A stretch of 64,000 nt of DNA from Protula sp. h YS-2021 (GCA_949752745.1 OX457024.1:104693190-104757189), one strand, 5' to 3'. Counted from the stretch's first letter, positions 1-13,500 are shown. Notes: generated from the letters alone by a model not told the origin. Translations and numbers: made by a program.

Positions 1-44
1 ATCCGAAGGGTTGGGGCCTAAAAAAACTGGTAAAAACAACAAAA

Positions 45-145
45 TTCTATTTTGCCAGAAATATATTCAGAAGTTGGTTATTAAAGGGGCTGAATACTAT
101 GCGAAATAATTTTTAAAAGATTATATACGAGTAATGGCTTTTTGG
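45..145 (-). repeat. Partial MITE copy, inverted
   Basis: Read on the minus strand this stretch matches the 3' half of the complete elements at 429-768 and 38218-38560 (the part with 'cagtccctttaat'). With the plus-strand partial copy that follows it forms a head-to-head pair. Confidence 0.6.
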
Positions 146-204
146 ATTCGAAAGTGTATACTTTAAAAAAAATAGCATTTTTATTTTTCTATTCCTTTCA
201 CTTC

Positions 205-410
205 TCACAACTTCGAATTTAAAAGGCCATCATGTGATCTTTTAAAATCTATTTAAATATTATTAAGTCCCTTTAATAGCGAACTTGTGAATATGTTTCT
301 GGCAAAATGGGATTTCAGTGATTTTTGCCATTTTTTATATTATTTCTTTATACCTTTATCCTAACCGAATTCCGTCGAAATTCAAAAACTTTTCGGTTAA
401 AGTCTACTCG
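205..410 (+). repeat. Partial MITE copy, direct
   Basis: Contains the same ordered landmarks as the complete element: 'gatcttttaaaa', 'gtccctttaatagc', 'tgaatatgtttctggc', 'gatttttgcca' and 'aaaaacttttcggtt'. The terminal inverted repeats are missing or decayed. Confidence 0.6.
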
Positions 411-428
411 TAAGTACGAATCCGTTTA

Positions 429-768
429 TAAGCCAATTCGCACTTTCGGGTCTTTCCGGTGGAGGTGTTATTTCGACTGCAAATATTTTGGAATAAATTA
501 TAAAGAAATGATAAGGGAAAACATCAAGATTCCAATTTTCTTTCAACATGCACCCTTTCAAATTTATAAAATCATTATATATATATATAACTATTTTACA
601 TGTTATTCAGTCCCTTTAATAGCAAATATGTGAATATGTTTGTGGCAAAATGGAATTTTGTTGATTTTTGCCAGTTTTTTTTATATCATTTCTTTATATC
701 TTTATCCCAACTGAATTCAGCCGAAACGCAAAAACTTTTGGGCAAAAATCAAAGTGTGATTTGGCTTA
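429..768 (+). mobile_element. Complete 340-bp MITE with TA-flanked terminal inverted repeats
   Basis: Begins TAAGCCAATTCGCACTTTCG and ends with a slightly decayed reverse complement (aaagtgtgatttggctta). A homologous 343-bp copy with better-kept ends lies at 38218. TA at each outer end fits a Tc1/mariner-type two-base target duplication, but no transposase is encoded, so superfamily assignment is inference. Confidence 0.7.
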
Positions 769-904
769 GTCGTATTACGTGCAGGGCTGGTATGATTTAC
801 GTAATTTAGGTGGTGCATAAATAAATATAAATCACCAAATTAATCCAGCAATTTTACAACATGGTGGCGAGACTGAGTCCTTGAGTATTTACGATTGGTC
901 CCAG

Positions 905-1365
905 GATATCTTCCTAGGACAGAAAGGGTCAAAGTTCCTGTAATAGAAATGGCCATTGATCTCAATTTTCGAGGCGCTGGATCTTTCGGCGCACGTTCAA
1001 GGACATCGCACTGGCAGGCTTTTTCTTTAAAAGCACACTGAGAAGTACCCTGGCGCATTATTTCACCTCAGAGAAACTTCCAAACTAGAGTAAAGCGTGG
1101 TTTTGCAACTGTGCATTCGCTGTTGTGGGCGATAATGAGGGATTCGATATCCTGATCTCAAGAAAATACATATTTTTCTCAGTAAAAAAATGTTATCCGA
1201 CCATAAAACTTGAGCGCCATAATTTATAATTGGGCCATTTATGTTATGTACCCTTGCTAAAACAACGCCGTTGGCCCCAGTCGTGCGCCGAGATTTGAAA
1301 ATTGACATCAATGACATTTCCTATTGTAGGAACTATGACTCTTGCTGTCATAGGAAGACCGCAAG
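905..1365. repeat. Inverted repeat, about 65-bp arms
   Basis: Positions 910-975 (cttcctaggacag...) and the reverse complement of 1293-1361 (cttcctatgacag...) align over roughly 65 bases at about 75 percent identity, separated by about 320 bases. No transposase or convincing reading frame lies between them. It may be a decayed foldback or MITE-like element. Confidence 0.45.
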
Positions 1366-1594
1366 CGTCATCTATGACTAATTTACGATATGAAAAGTGT
1401 GATTTGGCTTGTCTGGGCGTTGGAATTCAACGATTTTATTTCAACAATCCTTGTCAAGCAAGGACACGGTGAACAAGCAAGGACACGGTGAACATAACAT
1501 AGTATGTACAAGATGTTGTCTCAAAATTTCGCAGACAGTTTCAAACACTATAGCAGTTATGTATAAATGGAGATAATTAAGGGTACATTTGGTT

Positions 1595-2104
1595 TCAGAA
1601 TAAGGCCATAATCATACACATAAATCTACACAAATTGAAAAGCTTTTTAGGAGATTTTGGATTCATGACACCCGAAAAAACTTCACAATTGATGGGTCTA
1701 AATGTGCGTTTGCCCAGAAATTTTAAACTTTCATTTGTTAAAAAATTACATTCCAATAACAGGTGCAGTTCATCACAAACAGTGTTAGAAGAGCGTAATT
1801 TGCAGTCAGTATCTACGATCGGTTCATATTTAACCTTCGAGACAGGAAGCATATTACTTCTAACCCTGAATTTGGCCATTTTAATAGCCATATTATTTGG
1901 CAGTATTCTAAGATAGTTTTCTTGAGTAAATACATTTTTAAACATCCTATATACAACACTGGAGCCAGAATTAACGACTTTGCTTGCCCAGTTAGATTGA
2001 AACTGATCTGTAATTCGCAGTTTGACTGCATTTTTGAACCAGAACTTGTCACATTTAGACAAGCGTTGGGACTGCAGGCCAAGATGTGAGCGATAATAAG
2101 CCAT
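1595..2104 (-). pseudogene. Non-LTR retrotransposon ORF2 C-terminal remnant
   Basis: The 169-residue minus-strand frame has the layout typical of the region after the reverse transcriptase in animal LINEs: a W-containing segment, 'MAKFRVRSNMLPV', a later 'CKLRSSNTVCDELHLLLEC' segment (C...C..E.H..L.C) and a hydrophobic end. No YADD-type catalytic motif or endonuclease is present, so this is a 5'-truncated, dead copy. Clade cannot be set from this piece. Confidence 0.6.
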
Positions 2105-2782
2105 AACTGTCCTTAGTTTAAATGAATGAACACCGCAAGAATTCTTTTAAGCAACAACTCTCGTGTTTTAAATTAATATTATAAATATTTTAATATTAAT
2201 ATCGAACATTACACGTGATAAGGATAACTGGAAGGAAACGGCAGTAAAAACCCCCCTCAAAAAACGTCCTTCTACAACGAGTCAATCGGCAGCCTGCGAG
2301 TCTGTTCACCTACAATAAATAGTGGAAAATATAAAATATGGTTAGTAGTCAGGACAATGCTTTAAGATGTTATACAATTTTAAGAGTTTTCCGTATTTTC
2401 GGTGAAAGTCGCAGATAGACCTATAAATTGAGTGTATTTATTCACAATCCCAGTTTCTGCTAGGAGCATTCGTTATCCCGAATCTGATTTAATTATGAAG
2501 CAGGGAAAGTGTTGGTGATTGCAATGAGAAAATTCTTTTTATAATAAAAAAAACCTCGAAAACAAGTATAATGCTCATAACATAAGAGCTAATACACTAA
2601 ACTGGCAAATAAAGTCAGTCTGAGGCTCTGCAAATTCTTAACGATGATCTTGAAATGACGTCACAATAGAATGATGAACCAATTCGAAGTCACAGAAGCT
2701 GTATGTCGTCAGCTTGTTCCTAAGCAATCGTCGCCAGTTTATTTCGACTCTGAGTTGTGGTAAGCTGTTTTTCCGTCTCGAA
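2105..2782. other. Spacer and presumed 5' flank of the repeat-protein gene
   Basis: AT-rich, with no recognisable coding or repeat content. The first ATG at 2703 opens only a six-codon frame that stops before the gene start. A possible donor (gtg|gtaagc) sits near 2758, so a 5' untranslated exon is possible. No TATA box or initiator can be supported. Confidence 0.35.
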
Positions 2783-3260
2783 ATGGAAAAGTTTTCAAAA
2801 AGCGATCAAAGCCAGAGAGTGGCAAAGGAAAATCCCTCAGGTGTTACCGAAAAGGGATTTTCTACTCTTGGTGAAAGATTCATCACTGGCATGGCTGATT
2901 ATGCAGTTATAATCAGCCATAATGCCAAACACGGTCTAGTAACGGACCTCGGACAGCGTCGAACCGGTGCTGATGGATTCCGTTCTGAGAAGAGCGCTCA
3001 AAGCCAGCTTCGGGAGGACAAATCAACGCCAGGCCAGATAGTGGCAGAGAAGATCCAGACAGGGACTGCCGGACGAGCGTCTCCCTGCCGTGATGAAGAC
3101 ATCATACAGTCGATCCGCAGCTGCTCTAGTATCCTGCAAGAGATAACGCAGCACTTGCTGGACATGACGGAACCCGAGGAAAGCCTGGTGCAAATTAGAA
3201 AGGAGAAAAGGGAGATGAATGCACAGGCAAGGCGTAACTTCCTGAAAGCCAGCAAAGCAG
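2783..3260 (+). CDS. Repeat-protein gene, exon 1 (start codon)
   Basis: The ATG at 2783 lies in good context (gaaATGG) and opens MEKFSKSDQSQRVAK. The frame is open upstream to about 2714 but only from a TTG codon, so 2783 is preferred. The end reads RRNFLKASKAG, resembling the FRRMLEASKA modules of exon 7. I end the exon at 3260 (gcag|gtttat, phase 1) because exon 2 enters in phase 1. Without splicing the frame stops at 3274, so an independent 164-residue protein cannot be excluded. Confidence 0.55.
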
Positions 3261-6200
3261 GTTTATTAATTTAATGTACCATTGAAGTTAATTTTTCTTT
3301 TCTTAAAAATATATGTATATATAGCATATTATTTATATTTTCCTTTTTCTTAAAAAAAAACAAAACAAAAACAAAAACAACAAAACTTTGAACACTATTG
3401 TAATTATTTTTAAAAAGTGTCTTTCTTGTTTATTGATACAATGCCTAAAGCATGGGTAAAAAAGATGTAACTGGGCAAGTCTTATTTATTTATTTTTCTT
3501 TTTTGTTTTCATCTGTATCTCGTTTTTTATGTCTGGATATAGTATTTATTTATTTTCAATTTTACATATCGCACATGACATATTTTGTGAAAGAACAAGA
3601 GCCTTTGTTGCGATTTCTCATAGAATACATTTTTTTTATATTTTTTGCTCAAATTCTAAAAATAAATCTGCCCATGTGTTGCTAATCAATATCCTAGTCT
3701 CTTTTCGTTAGCCAATCATATGTTTGCATTAGACTGATTGTACTTGACGAAGAAACGCGAGAACAGGGAATAAGATGCAAATCTCGAAAGGGGATCACGG
3801 GCATATCTTTCGACTTCATGTTTTAAGCCAGATAGGTTAATTGTACTCTTTTTGGGGTGAAAAACATAACATATGGATGTCAATATTTATCGTTCACCCA
3901 TCTACTTGCATTATATTCGTGTGTGAGATACTATTTCAGACCTCCCAACACCCCCTTCTCCACCCAAAAATTAACACACATCCAACCTTTCTTTTGTTTG
4001 TGATCTGTAAGTGTTACAATGCTTTTAATAACTAAATTTGAAGAAGAAGAAGAAGAAGAAGAAGAAGAAGAAGAAGAAGAAGAAGAAGAAGAAGAAGAAG
4101 AAGAAGAAGAAAAAGAAACAGACGAGGAAGAAGACAAAAAGCAAGAAGCTTCTTGTTGTAACGAAGAAGCAAAAAACTTTGATTAGGGGCTCCACCAGTT
4201 TTCTTTTTATGGAAGAAAAAATCAACAAACCATTGGCAATTACGGTGTTTTTGTTCACAACTAAATTTGGAGTAGTGCTTATTTTTACATACGTTTTATT
4301 AGATAACTGTTCTTATTTAGTAGTGTTTCACGTGTAATTTTCTTTTTAAAAAATGACGCCTACGAAACAGGGTTGAATTGAAATGTGGTATGGAACGGTT
4401 GCTTTTTCTCGACAATTGAAAAAAACAAAATGCCAGCATTTCCAGTTTTGTTTGGATTTCTCAAAAAAAAACAACAACAAACAAAAAAAGCTAGACAGCT
4501 TTCATTTTGGTATGAAATGTCAAGGGTAATTGTGTCTAAAAAATTCTGGCATAATAACAGGCTGCTTCGATTCTTCCCCTAGATATTTAATTCATGGGCT
4601 TTCAAATAAAGTAGAATTCTTAAAGAGTTGCTATTTCTGGATAAAAATTGTTTATATTCGAGCCCAGATAAATGAGCAAAACGGCACGATTAGAACATAT
4701 TTACAGTTCTCCCTGAACATTTTTTCTTTATCCTGACTTTTGATTGCGTGCTATAAAATTTGGCATGAATGTTTATAATTATTTTTTGTCTACTTCTACT
4801 TTTTTAACATCCTATCCCTCTCTTGTTTTTTTGTTGCGGTTCACTCACATTTGGCACAATAGCGGTATGTTTTTTTTTGGTTTTTAAGCGACCCTCCTCC
4901 AATTATCTCTCCTCTCACAATTCACGTCAGTTTCCGGCCAGCACAAAGTTTTTTCTTTTTTCAGTTTAAAAAGAATTTTTAAACTGAAGTTTAAAAGAAT
5001 GTTTTTGTTTTGTCCAGATTATTTTGAAATTCGTTTGGCATATTTAAGAGAATGCTCTTTCAGGACGAGAATCTTTGTTTTGATGAAAGCTGATAAAACG
5101 GCCACGTTGTAAATTAAAAAACATCAAACCTTAACTTATGGGGTAATATTTTAAAATTTATACTATTTTTTTTTTGGGAGGGAGGGGGGGGGGCGGGTTC
5201 TGCCCAAAAACTGTCAGTACTCAAAATAAACAAGAGTGAAAAGATATTGGAGGGAATCATTCAACGTTACACCTTCATAAACTTATAAAAAAAATTACAA
5301 TTGTATTAAAACAACCGTCCCAGAATGCAGTACGAAAACAGTGCAGTCACTGGCTTGAAATATTTTGAACATACTGAGCCTGTAATCGCTGGTCACTTCC
5401 ATCATTTTTGGAACATATTTAAGAATACTAAATTCTTAGACATGAATGTTGTGAGCAACTGTTTGTTGTCATGCAGATGCTCATGGATCGCGCAATGATG
5501 CCGAAGAGGGAAAAGCCGTGGCCGCCGCAAGGTAAACGCCTGTATTTTACACTTACATTACTCGCATTAAGGATAAAATGCCTTCGGATTATGACTTCAG
5601 AGTGCTTCCATACCAAAACCTGTAAGACAGATCCCCTGTCTCAATTCATTATGACAGTGAGAAGCGAGCTTTCATTACCCGGCTGCACAGAAGTTAAATT
5701 TGTTTTGGTTGACGTATGTGGTGAGGAAGACCAAAAGTTACTGGCGGAGAAACTTTGCAATATATTCGATTGAATTATTTTGAAAACACATTCCAAGCAG
5801 TTCATATCACAATAGTTAAATAATGTTTTAATGTTCAGGTCAACTTGTACCGTGCGTGAGCCTACTGCTTCCGCAAACCAGCTGGCCGCGGCCGGGAACC
5901 AGCCTGCTGGTGTCAAAAACCAGCCTACTGATGCCGCGAACCAGCCCGCTGGTGCCGCGAACAAGCTCATTACTGCATGGAACCAGCCCGATGGTTCCAC
6001 GAACAAGCTTGTTACTGCATGGAACCAGCCTCATGATGCCGCGAACAAGCTCTTTACTGCAGGGAATTATCCCGCTGGTGCTGCACACAAGCTCGTTACC
6101 GCATTGAACCAGCTCGCTGGTGCCGCGAACAAGCTTGTTACTGCAGGGAACCAGCCCGCTGGTGCCGCGAACAAGCTCGTTACTGCATGGAACCAGCCTG

Positions 6201-9200
6201 CTAGAGCCGCGAACAAGCTCGTTACTGCAGGGAACCAGCCTCCTGATGCCGCGAGCAAGCTTGTTACTGCATGGAACCAGCCTGCTGGAGCCGCGAACAA
6301 GCTCGTTACTGCAGAGAACCAGCCCATTGGTTCACGGAACAAGCTCGTTACTGCATGGAACCAACCTGCTAGAGCCGCGAATAAGCTCGTTACTGCATGG
6401 AACCAGCCCGCTGGAGCCGCGAACAAGCTCGTTACTGCAGGGAACCAGCCTCCTGATTCCGCGAACAAGCTTGTTACTGCATGGAACCAGCCTGCTGGAA
6501 CCGCGAACAAGCTCGTTACTGCAGGGAACCAGCCCATTGGTGCCGCGAACAAGCTCGTTACTGCAGGGAACCGGACTCCTGATGCCGCAAACCAGCTCGC
6601 CACTATGGCGAGTTGGCCAGCTATGGCCGCCAGCAAGCCGGCTATAGACAGGAGCCAGTCCTCTGCAACCGCAGAACAGCGCGCTAGGGCTGAGACGGGA
6701 GAAGATGCGCATGCGCAGACGCGAGAAGATGCGCATGCGGAGACAGTGCGTAGATCAAGGCCAATTTCCTTGGCACGATCTGTTGCGAAAGGCACAGCAA
6801 ACATCTTCTGCTTCAGGTGAGAAATAAATCCTCATTCTGAGATTTTTGATTTTTTTTGAGGAATTTGTTTCATCTTACTTGAAAAAAAAGAAAAAAAAAA
6901 ACAAAAAAAAACACAAAAACATATGAATGCGAATCGATACGACAAAGATGTTTAGTAGGGCAAAGTCAAGAAATTCGACAGTAATACGAGAGAGGGAATT
7001 CAATAAACTGTTGGCATTTCCTTTTGATTTCTGAAGAAAAAGTGCACAGATCGCCCGCACCTCCAGCCCGAATATACATAAAACGCAAAAAACTAGTGTC
7101 CATACTATTTATAATCAAGAAACAGCAATACAGTGTATGTGAACTTTTTTTCTTTGTTTGCGCAGCTGTCGCAGTGTGGAACCTCGTTCTGGCTTGTCCA
7201 GACAGGAAGAGCCTGTGACGTCACCAGAAGGCAAGCTGGAATCGGTCTCCACGGACAAGTCCACTGGTACTGAGAACCAGTCCACTTGTGCTGGAAACCA
7301 GGTGAATGGTACGGACCGAGAGCCCTCTAGTGCCGTGGGTCAGCCAGCTGGGGCAGAGAGCCGTCTCGCTAGCGACGGTGACGAAGGGATGGGGGAGATA
7401 GGTGCCAGAAGCAGCCGCAGATGGAGATCCATTTCATGGGCTCGTTCTGCCGCCAAAGGCACGGCAAACGCCCTCGGGCTCAGGTATGTCAGAATTGACT
7501 TCAGTTTTTCTATAGAAAAATATAATCATAAAATATCAAAAGTCAGTGATTAATTGGGTCATTTTTCAACATTTTATTAAAGTAAAGGAAGAAGCGAACA
7601 CTTATTCCTAACGGACAACATCTAAATTAAGGTCAAGGGCGATGAACGCCATTTTGGTTTCGAATGGGGAACGAGTGGGAAAAATTGTTGGCAAACAGAA
7701 CAAGTCAAAAATCCGTGCAATAAAAAAATCCTTAAATCTTTTGGTAGGTTCAATACGCAGGACCCCAGCCAGTAATTTATCAAAAATAAATAAATAAATA
7801 AATAAGTAAAAATACGCAGAGAGAATAACAATGCTTCATGTTTGCACAGACGCCGCAGCGTCGAGCCCCGTTGTGACTTGGCCAGAGAGCCGCAGGATAC
7901 GGATGTGTTGCCACAGGCAACCAGGAGCCGTAACCTGTTGAGATCAGTCGCCAAGGGAGCTGTTAGCATGCTTCACTTCCGGCAGCACAGGTATACACCA
8001 CGCGTCTCTTCTTGTGCTGTCTTCTGTTAAGACAAAGCTCACTTATTTGTGTTGAGATTGAAAAGAAAAATCAGCATTTTGACCAGCCCCACCCCTTCCG
8101 AGAAAAACAGCTGTACTTAAAGTTGGCTTCCTATACGAAACAACTTTGGTAGCCTATTAAACAAATCAATTCGAAATCTAAAAGCTTGTCTGATCTCATG
8201 TGGATGACTTGAATTGTTTTTAGGTCTACGACCACAGAACTTGAACGGGGTCAGTCTGATTGGTCAGCGCCTGATGCGCAGGTCTCACCGACCGGAAGTA
8301 TGTCGCTCGAGTCCCCGAGACGTACTCGAAGCGTGTCGCTGGGTGTGGTGAAGGCCAACGGCGCACACAGCGCCTCATCAGCTGTGATTGAATCAGCTGG
8401 TGCATCTGGCGCCAGCCCGGATGTGGACACAGGAATGCGCACGCAAGCCCGCTCGCGAAGCGTCACGCCGTACGCCACCAGGCTTCGGTCGGCGGCTAGA
8501 AGTGCTACTTATGCCCTGGGATTACGTAAGCCGCAGAACCGGGTATCCTCCGTGTCTGCACGTATTGAGAGTGAAGGCATCGAAAACGATGAGGAAGACA
8601 CCTCTGGTCGTAGCAAGTCGTTGCTCCGCTCTGCGCTCAAAGGGACAGCAAACGCTCTTTGCCTGCGAATACCCAGATCCCGTACCAGGTATATGGCAGT
8701 AACGTACCTTTTACCCAAAATCACTCAAGCTCTGATAAAAGCGTTACCAGTAAAAGCTCCCATTTACAGAAGTAATGTAGTTGCAAATGTGGTTATGAAT
8801 GCCAACGAATAAATATTTACACAATAAATATAATAACAGTTTAAATAATTCAAAATAAATTATGCAAGTATTAATACTAATTTTTTGTTTTATTAGGAGT
8901 CCATCCAACACACGCCAGTCAGCCAGTGTTGACAGGGCCAACAGGTCAGCCAGTGTTGATAAGACGGGTCAGCCAGGCAGGAATGATAAGATCCGTCCGT
9001 CGGCGGGTTGTGTGAAGGCAAATCAACCAATCACTGAAGATCAGACTAATCTACCTGACAGTGATGATAAGATAAGCCAACCAGCCAATGACGTCCAGGC
9101 CTGTCAGTCTGTGAGTGGTCATAACAGTGAATCAAACGACTCAGCCACTGATACCACCGGGCAATCACCAGTGTGTGACAGCGCCGACACTGACGAACCT

Positions 9201-10546
9201 GGCAACGGAAGTGACGAAGCTCTTGAAACTGAAGAAGCCGACGGCATAGTTGGAGAACCAATGATGATAAAGCGTGTGAACAACGAAATGAATGCCGTTT
9301 TCAAGTCAGTTCTGAGCTGCCTCAAGGAAGAGGACGAGGAAATAAAGCGCGAAAAAATAGAAGAAGCGGCAGAGGAGAAGGTAGAGAACAAAGCAGTGAA
9401 TAAGGGAGGAGAAGAACAACAGGACGAGGAGGAGAAGCAGGTTGATGATGTTGATGATGACGATGGGGAGGAGGAGGCGAATCAGGGTGATGATCATGAC
9501 GAGGAGGTGGAAGAAGAGGCGAATCAGGGTGATGAAGAGAAGGTGGAAGAGGAGGCGAACCAGGGTGATGATGACGAGGAGGTGGAAGAGGAGGCGAATC
9601 AGGGTGATGAGGAGGAGAAGGTGGAAGAGGAGGCGAACCAGGTTGATGAGGAGCAGAAGGTAGAAGAGGAGGCGAACCAGGGGGATGACGAGGAGAAGGT
9701 TGAAGAGGAGGCGAACCAGGGTGATGATGATTACGAGGAGGTGGAGGAGGAGGCGAACCAGGGTGATGATGATGACGAGGAGGTGGAAGAGGAGGCGAAT
9801 CAGGGTGATGAGGAGAAGAAGGCGGAAGAGGAGGCGAATCAGGGTGATGATGATGACGAGGAAGTGGAAGAGGAGGTGAACCAGAGTGATGATGATGACG
9901 AGGAGGTGGAAGAGGAGGCGAACCAGGGTGATGAGAAGGAGCAGAAGGTGGAAGAGGAGGCGAACCAGAGCGATGAGAAGGTGGAAGAGGAGGCGAACCA
10001 GGGTGATGATGATAATGACGGGGAGGTGGAAGAGGAAGCGAATCAGGGTGATGAGGAGAAGAAGGTGGAAAAGGTGAATGAGCGTGATGATGATGACGAG
10101 AAGGTGGAAGAGGAGGTGAATCATGGTGATGATGATGACGAGGAGGAAGAGGAGGCGAATCAGGGTGATGATGATGATGACGAGGAGGTGGAGGAGGCGA
10201 ATCAGGGTGATGAGGAGAAGGTGAAAGAGGAGGTGAACCAGGGTGATGATGATAATGACGAGGAAGACGATGAGGCGAACCAGGGTGATGATGACGACGA
10301 GGACGTGGAACAGGAGGCGAATCAGGGTGATGAGGAAAAGAAGGTGGAAGAGGCGAATCAGGGTGATGATGATGAGGTGGAGGAGGAGTCGAACCAGGGT
10401 GATGATGATGACGAGGAGGTGGAAGAGGAGGCGAACCAGGGTGATGACGACGAGGTGGAAGAGGAGGCGAATCAGAGTGATGAAGAAGAGGAAGAGGAGG
10501 CGAATCAGGGTGATGAGGAGGAGAAGGTGGAAGAGGAGAACCAGGG

Positions 10547-10581
<35 letters not shown>

Positions 10582-13500
10582 GCGACAAGGAGAAAGAAGA
10601 TGAGGCGAGAAAGGGTGATGATGATGACGACAAGGAGAAAGATGAGGCGAAAGAGGGTGATGATGGTGATGACGAGAAGGAAGAAGATGAGGTGAACCGG
10701 GGTGATGATGATGACGAGGAGGTGGAAGAGGAGGAAAATCAGGGTGATGAGGAGGAAGAAGGGGCGAACCAGGGTGATGATGATGATGACGAGGAAGACG
10801 ATGAGACGAACCAGGGTGATGATGACGACGAGGAGGTGGAAGAGGAGGTGAACCAGGGTGATGATGACGAAGAGGCGGAAGAAGAAGCGAATCAGGGTGA
10901 AGAGAAGGTGGAAGAGGAGGCGAACCAGGGTGGTGATGATGATAAGGAGAAAGAAGATCAGGCGAAAGAGGGTGATGATGATGATGATGATGAGAAGGAA
11001 GAGGAGGCGAACCAGGGTAATGAGGAGGAGGAGAAGGTGGAAGAGGAGGCGAACCAGGGTGATGATGATGACGAGGAAGTGGAAGAGGAGAATCAGGGTG
11101 ATGAGGAGAAGGTGGAAGAGGCCAATCAGAGTGAGGAGGAGGAGAAGGTGGAAGAGGCGAGCCAGGGTGATGATGATGACGAGGATAAAGAGGCGAATCA
11201 GGGTGATGATGATGACGAGGAGGTGGAAGAGGAGGCAAATCAGGGTGATGATGATGACGAGGAAGTGAAAGAGGAAGCGAATCAGGGTGATGAGGAGAAG
11301 GTGGAAGAGGAAGCGAACCAGGGTGATGATGATGATGACGAGGAGGAAGAGGACGAGAATCAGAGTGATGAGGAAGAGCAGGCGAATAAGGGCGATGACA
11401 AGGTGGAAGAGGAAGCCAACCAGGATGATGATGATGATGATGACGAGGAGGTGGAAGAGGAGGCGAATCAGAGTGATGATGATGACGAGGAGAAAGAAGA
11501 TGAGGCGAAAGAGGGTGATGATGATGATGATGACGAGAAGGAAGATGAGGCGAACCGGGGTGATGATGATGAGGTGGAAGAGGAGGCTAATCAGGGTGAT
11601 GAGGAGGAAGAAGAGGAAGAGAATAAGGGTGATGAGGAGGAAGAAGAGGAGGCGAATCAGAGTGATGAGGAGGAGAATTTGGAAGATGAGTCGAACCAGG
11701 GTGATGATGACGAGGATGTGAAAGAGGAGGAGAATCAGGGTGATGAGGAAGAAGAGGAGGCGAACCAGGGTGATGATGATGGCGAGGAGGTGGAAGAGGC
11801 GGAGAATCAGGGTGATGCTGATGAAGAGGTGGAAGAAAGGGCCAATCAGGGTGAGGAGGACGAGAAGGTGGAAGAGGAGGCGAGCCAGGGTGATGATGAT
11901 GAGGAGGAAGAAGATGAGGCGAACCAGAGTGATGATGATGACGAGGAGGTAGAGGAAGCGGACCAGGGTGATGAGGAAGATAAGGTGGAAGAGGAGGCGC
12001 ACCAGGGTGATGATGACGAGGAGGCGGAAGACGAGGTGAATCAGGGTGATGCTGATGATGATGAAGAGTTGGAAGAGGAGGCGAATCAGGGTGATGATGA
12101 CGAGGAGGAAGAGGACGAGAATCAGGGTGATGAAGAGGAACAGGAGGCGAATGAGGGTGATGAGGAGGAGAAGGTGGAAGAGGAGGCGAACCAGGGTGAT
12201 GATGATGAAGATGACGAGGAGGGGGAAGAGAAACCGAATCAGGGTGATGGTGACGAAGAGGAGGTGGAAGAGGACAAAGCAGATGATGGAAAAAAGGAAG
12301 AGAATGCAGTGCAGGAATCATGCGAAAACCAACAAAAGATTAACGAAAAAGACGAGAACAAGGGCGAGAAGATAGAAGATTGTGAGCAAAATGCAGAACA
12401 TCGCGAGGTGAAGAAACAGGACGTAGAGATCTTGAAAGAGGAAAAAGTCAATGAAGAGGAAAATGAACAGACCAAAGAAGATTACCCAGAAGACAAAGAA
12501 ACAAAAACGGGTGAACAGGAGAAGAGTGAAGAGAAAGAGAAAAAACTGTCACCAAACGATTTATTTCGACGCATGTTGGAGGCCAGCAAGGCAGAGAAAG
12601 CAGAAGAAACACCTGAAAATGCCGCGGAGGAATTGAAACGGAAAGAGCGGGTGTTGCTGGCAGAAAAAGCACTGAATGTCCTCAACAGACTGGAAGTAAA
12701 GGGAGTGGAGCAGACTGAAATTGCTGCCAACCAGGCTTCCCATATCACCAGAGAGAGAGACATATCGCAGGTCGACAATAACTCGCCGAATGCGCTATTC
12801 CGACGCATGCTGGAGGCAAGCAAGGACTCCAGTAGACCCCAGCAGGCAGAGGCGTCCGGGGAAGAGGACAGTAATGAATCCGAGCGTAAAGAACGTGCGC
12901 TGTTGGCAGAAAAAGTGCTGGGTATTCTCAACAAAATGGAAAGGAAGGGAATGGAGCAGACCGGAACACTGCAAAAAGAAAACACCGTTGAGCAATTACA
13001 TGACGTCAACAACATGGCAGTGGCATCTGGTGACGATGACAAAGACAAACCACGCACAGTTCAGATCAAAGAATCAAATGCATGCGTTGCTGGAAAGACT
13101 TCGCCGAACGATGCGTTCAGGCGGATGTTAGAAGCCAACAAAGCTGGTCCAGCAGAGAGCGGGGAGGAGGAATCGACACGCAAAGAACGTGCCTTGGCGG
13201 CACAAAAGACGTTGGGAATCCTCAACAAAATGGAAGCAAGACAAACGGAAAACAGCGCGTCAAGGACGAACTATCCAAACAATGGCACGGGCTCTTCTAT
13301 TTATGGACCACAGCAACACCAGTATAACTACAATAGCGGTACTTCATTCAGAAACATGCCGGGGCCACAGCAATACCAGTACAGCCACAATAGCGGTACT
13401 TCATTCAGAAACATGCCGGCAGCACCAAACGTCTACGGATCCGTGAGGGGGAGAGCAGATCGTAACACAGCGGAAATGTATGGCCACGGGCTACCAGCAT

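Noticed and set aside
840..1317. Two minus-strand frames as transposase pieces
   Set aside because: No recognisable transposase motif. The similarity between them is explained by an inverted repeat.
4025..4337. Poly-Lys, poly-Ser or poly-Phe small proteins
   Set aside because: Translations of a GAA microsatellite.
6067..6804. 245-residue minus-strand frame opposite exon 3
   Set aside because: A by-product of the 42-bp in-frame repeat. The plus strand has phase-matched splice sites and the shared exon-end motif.
9306..12002. Very long minus-strand reading frames opposite the acidic exon
   Set aside because: They are the complement of GAT/GAC/GAG repeats, giving Leu/Ile- or Pro/His/Ser-only text with no start context or non-repeat flank.
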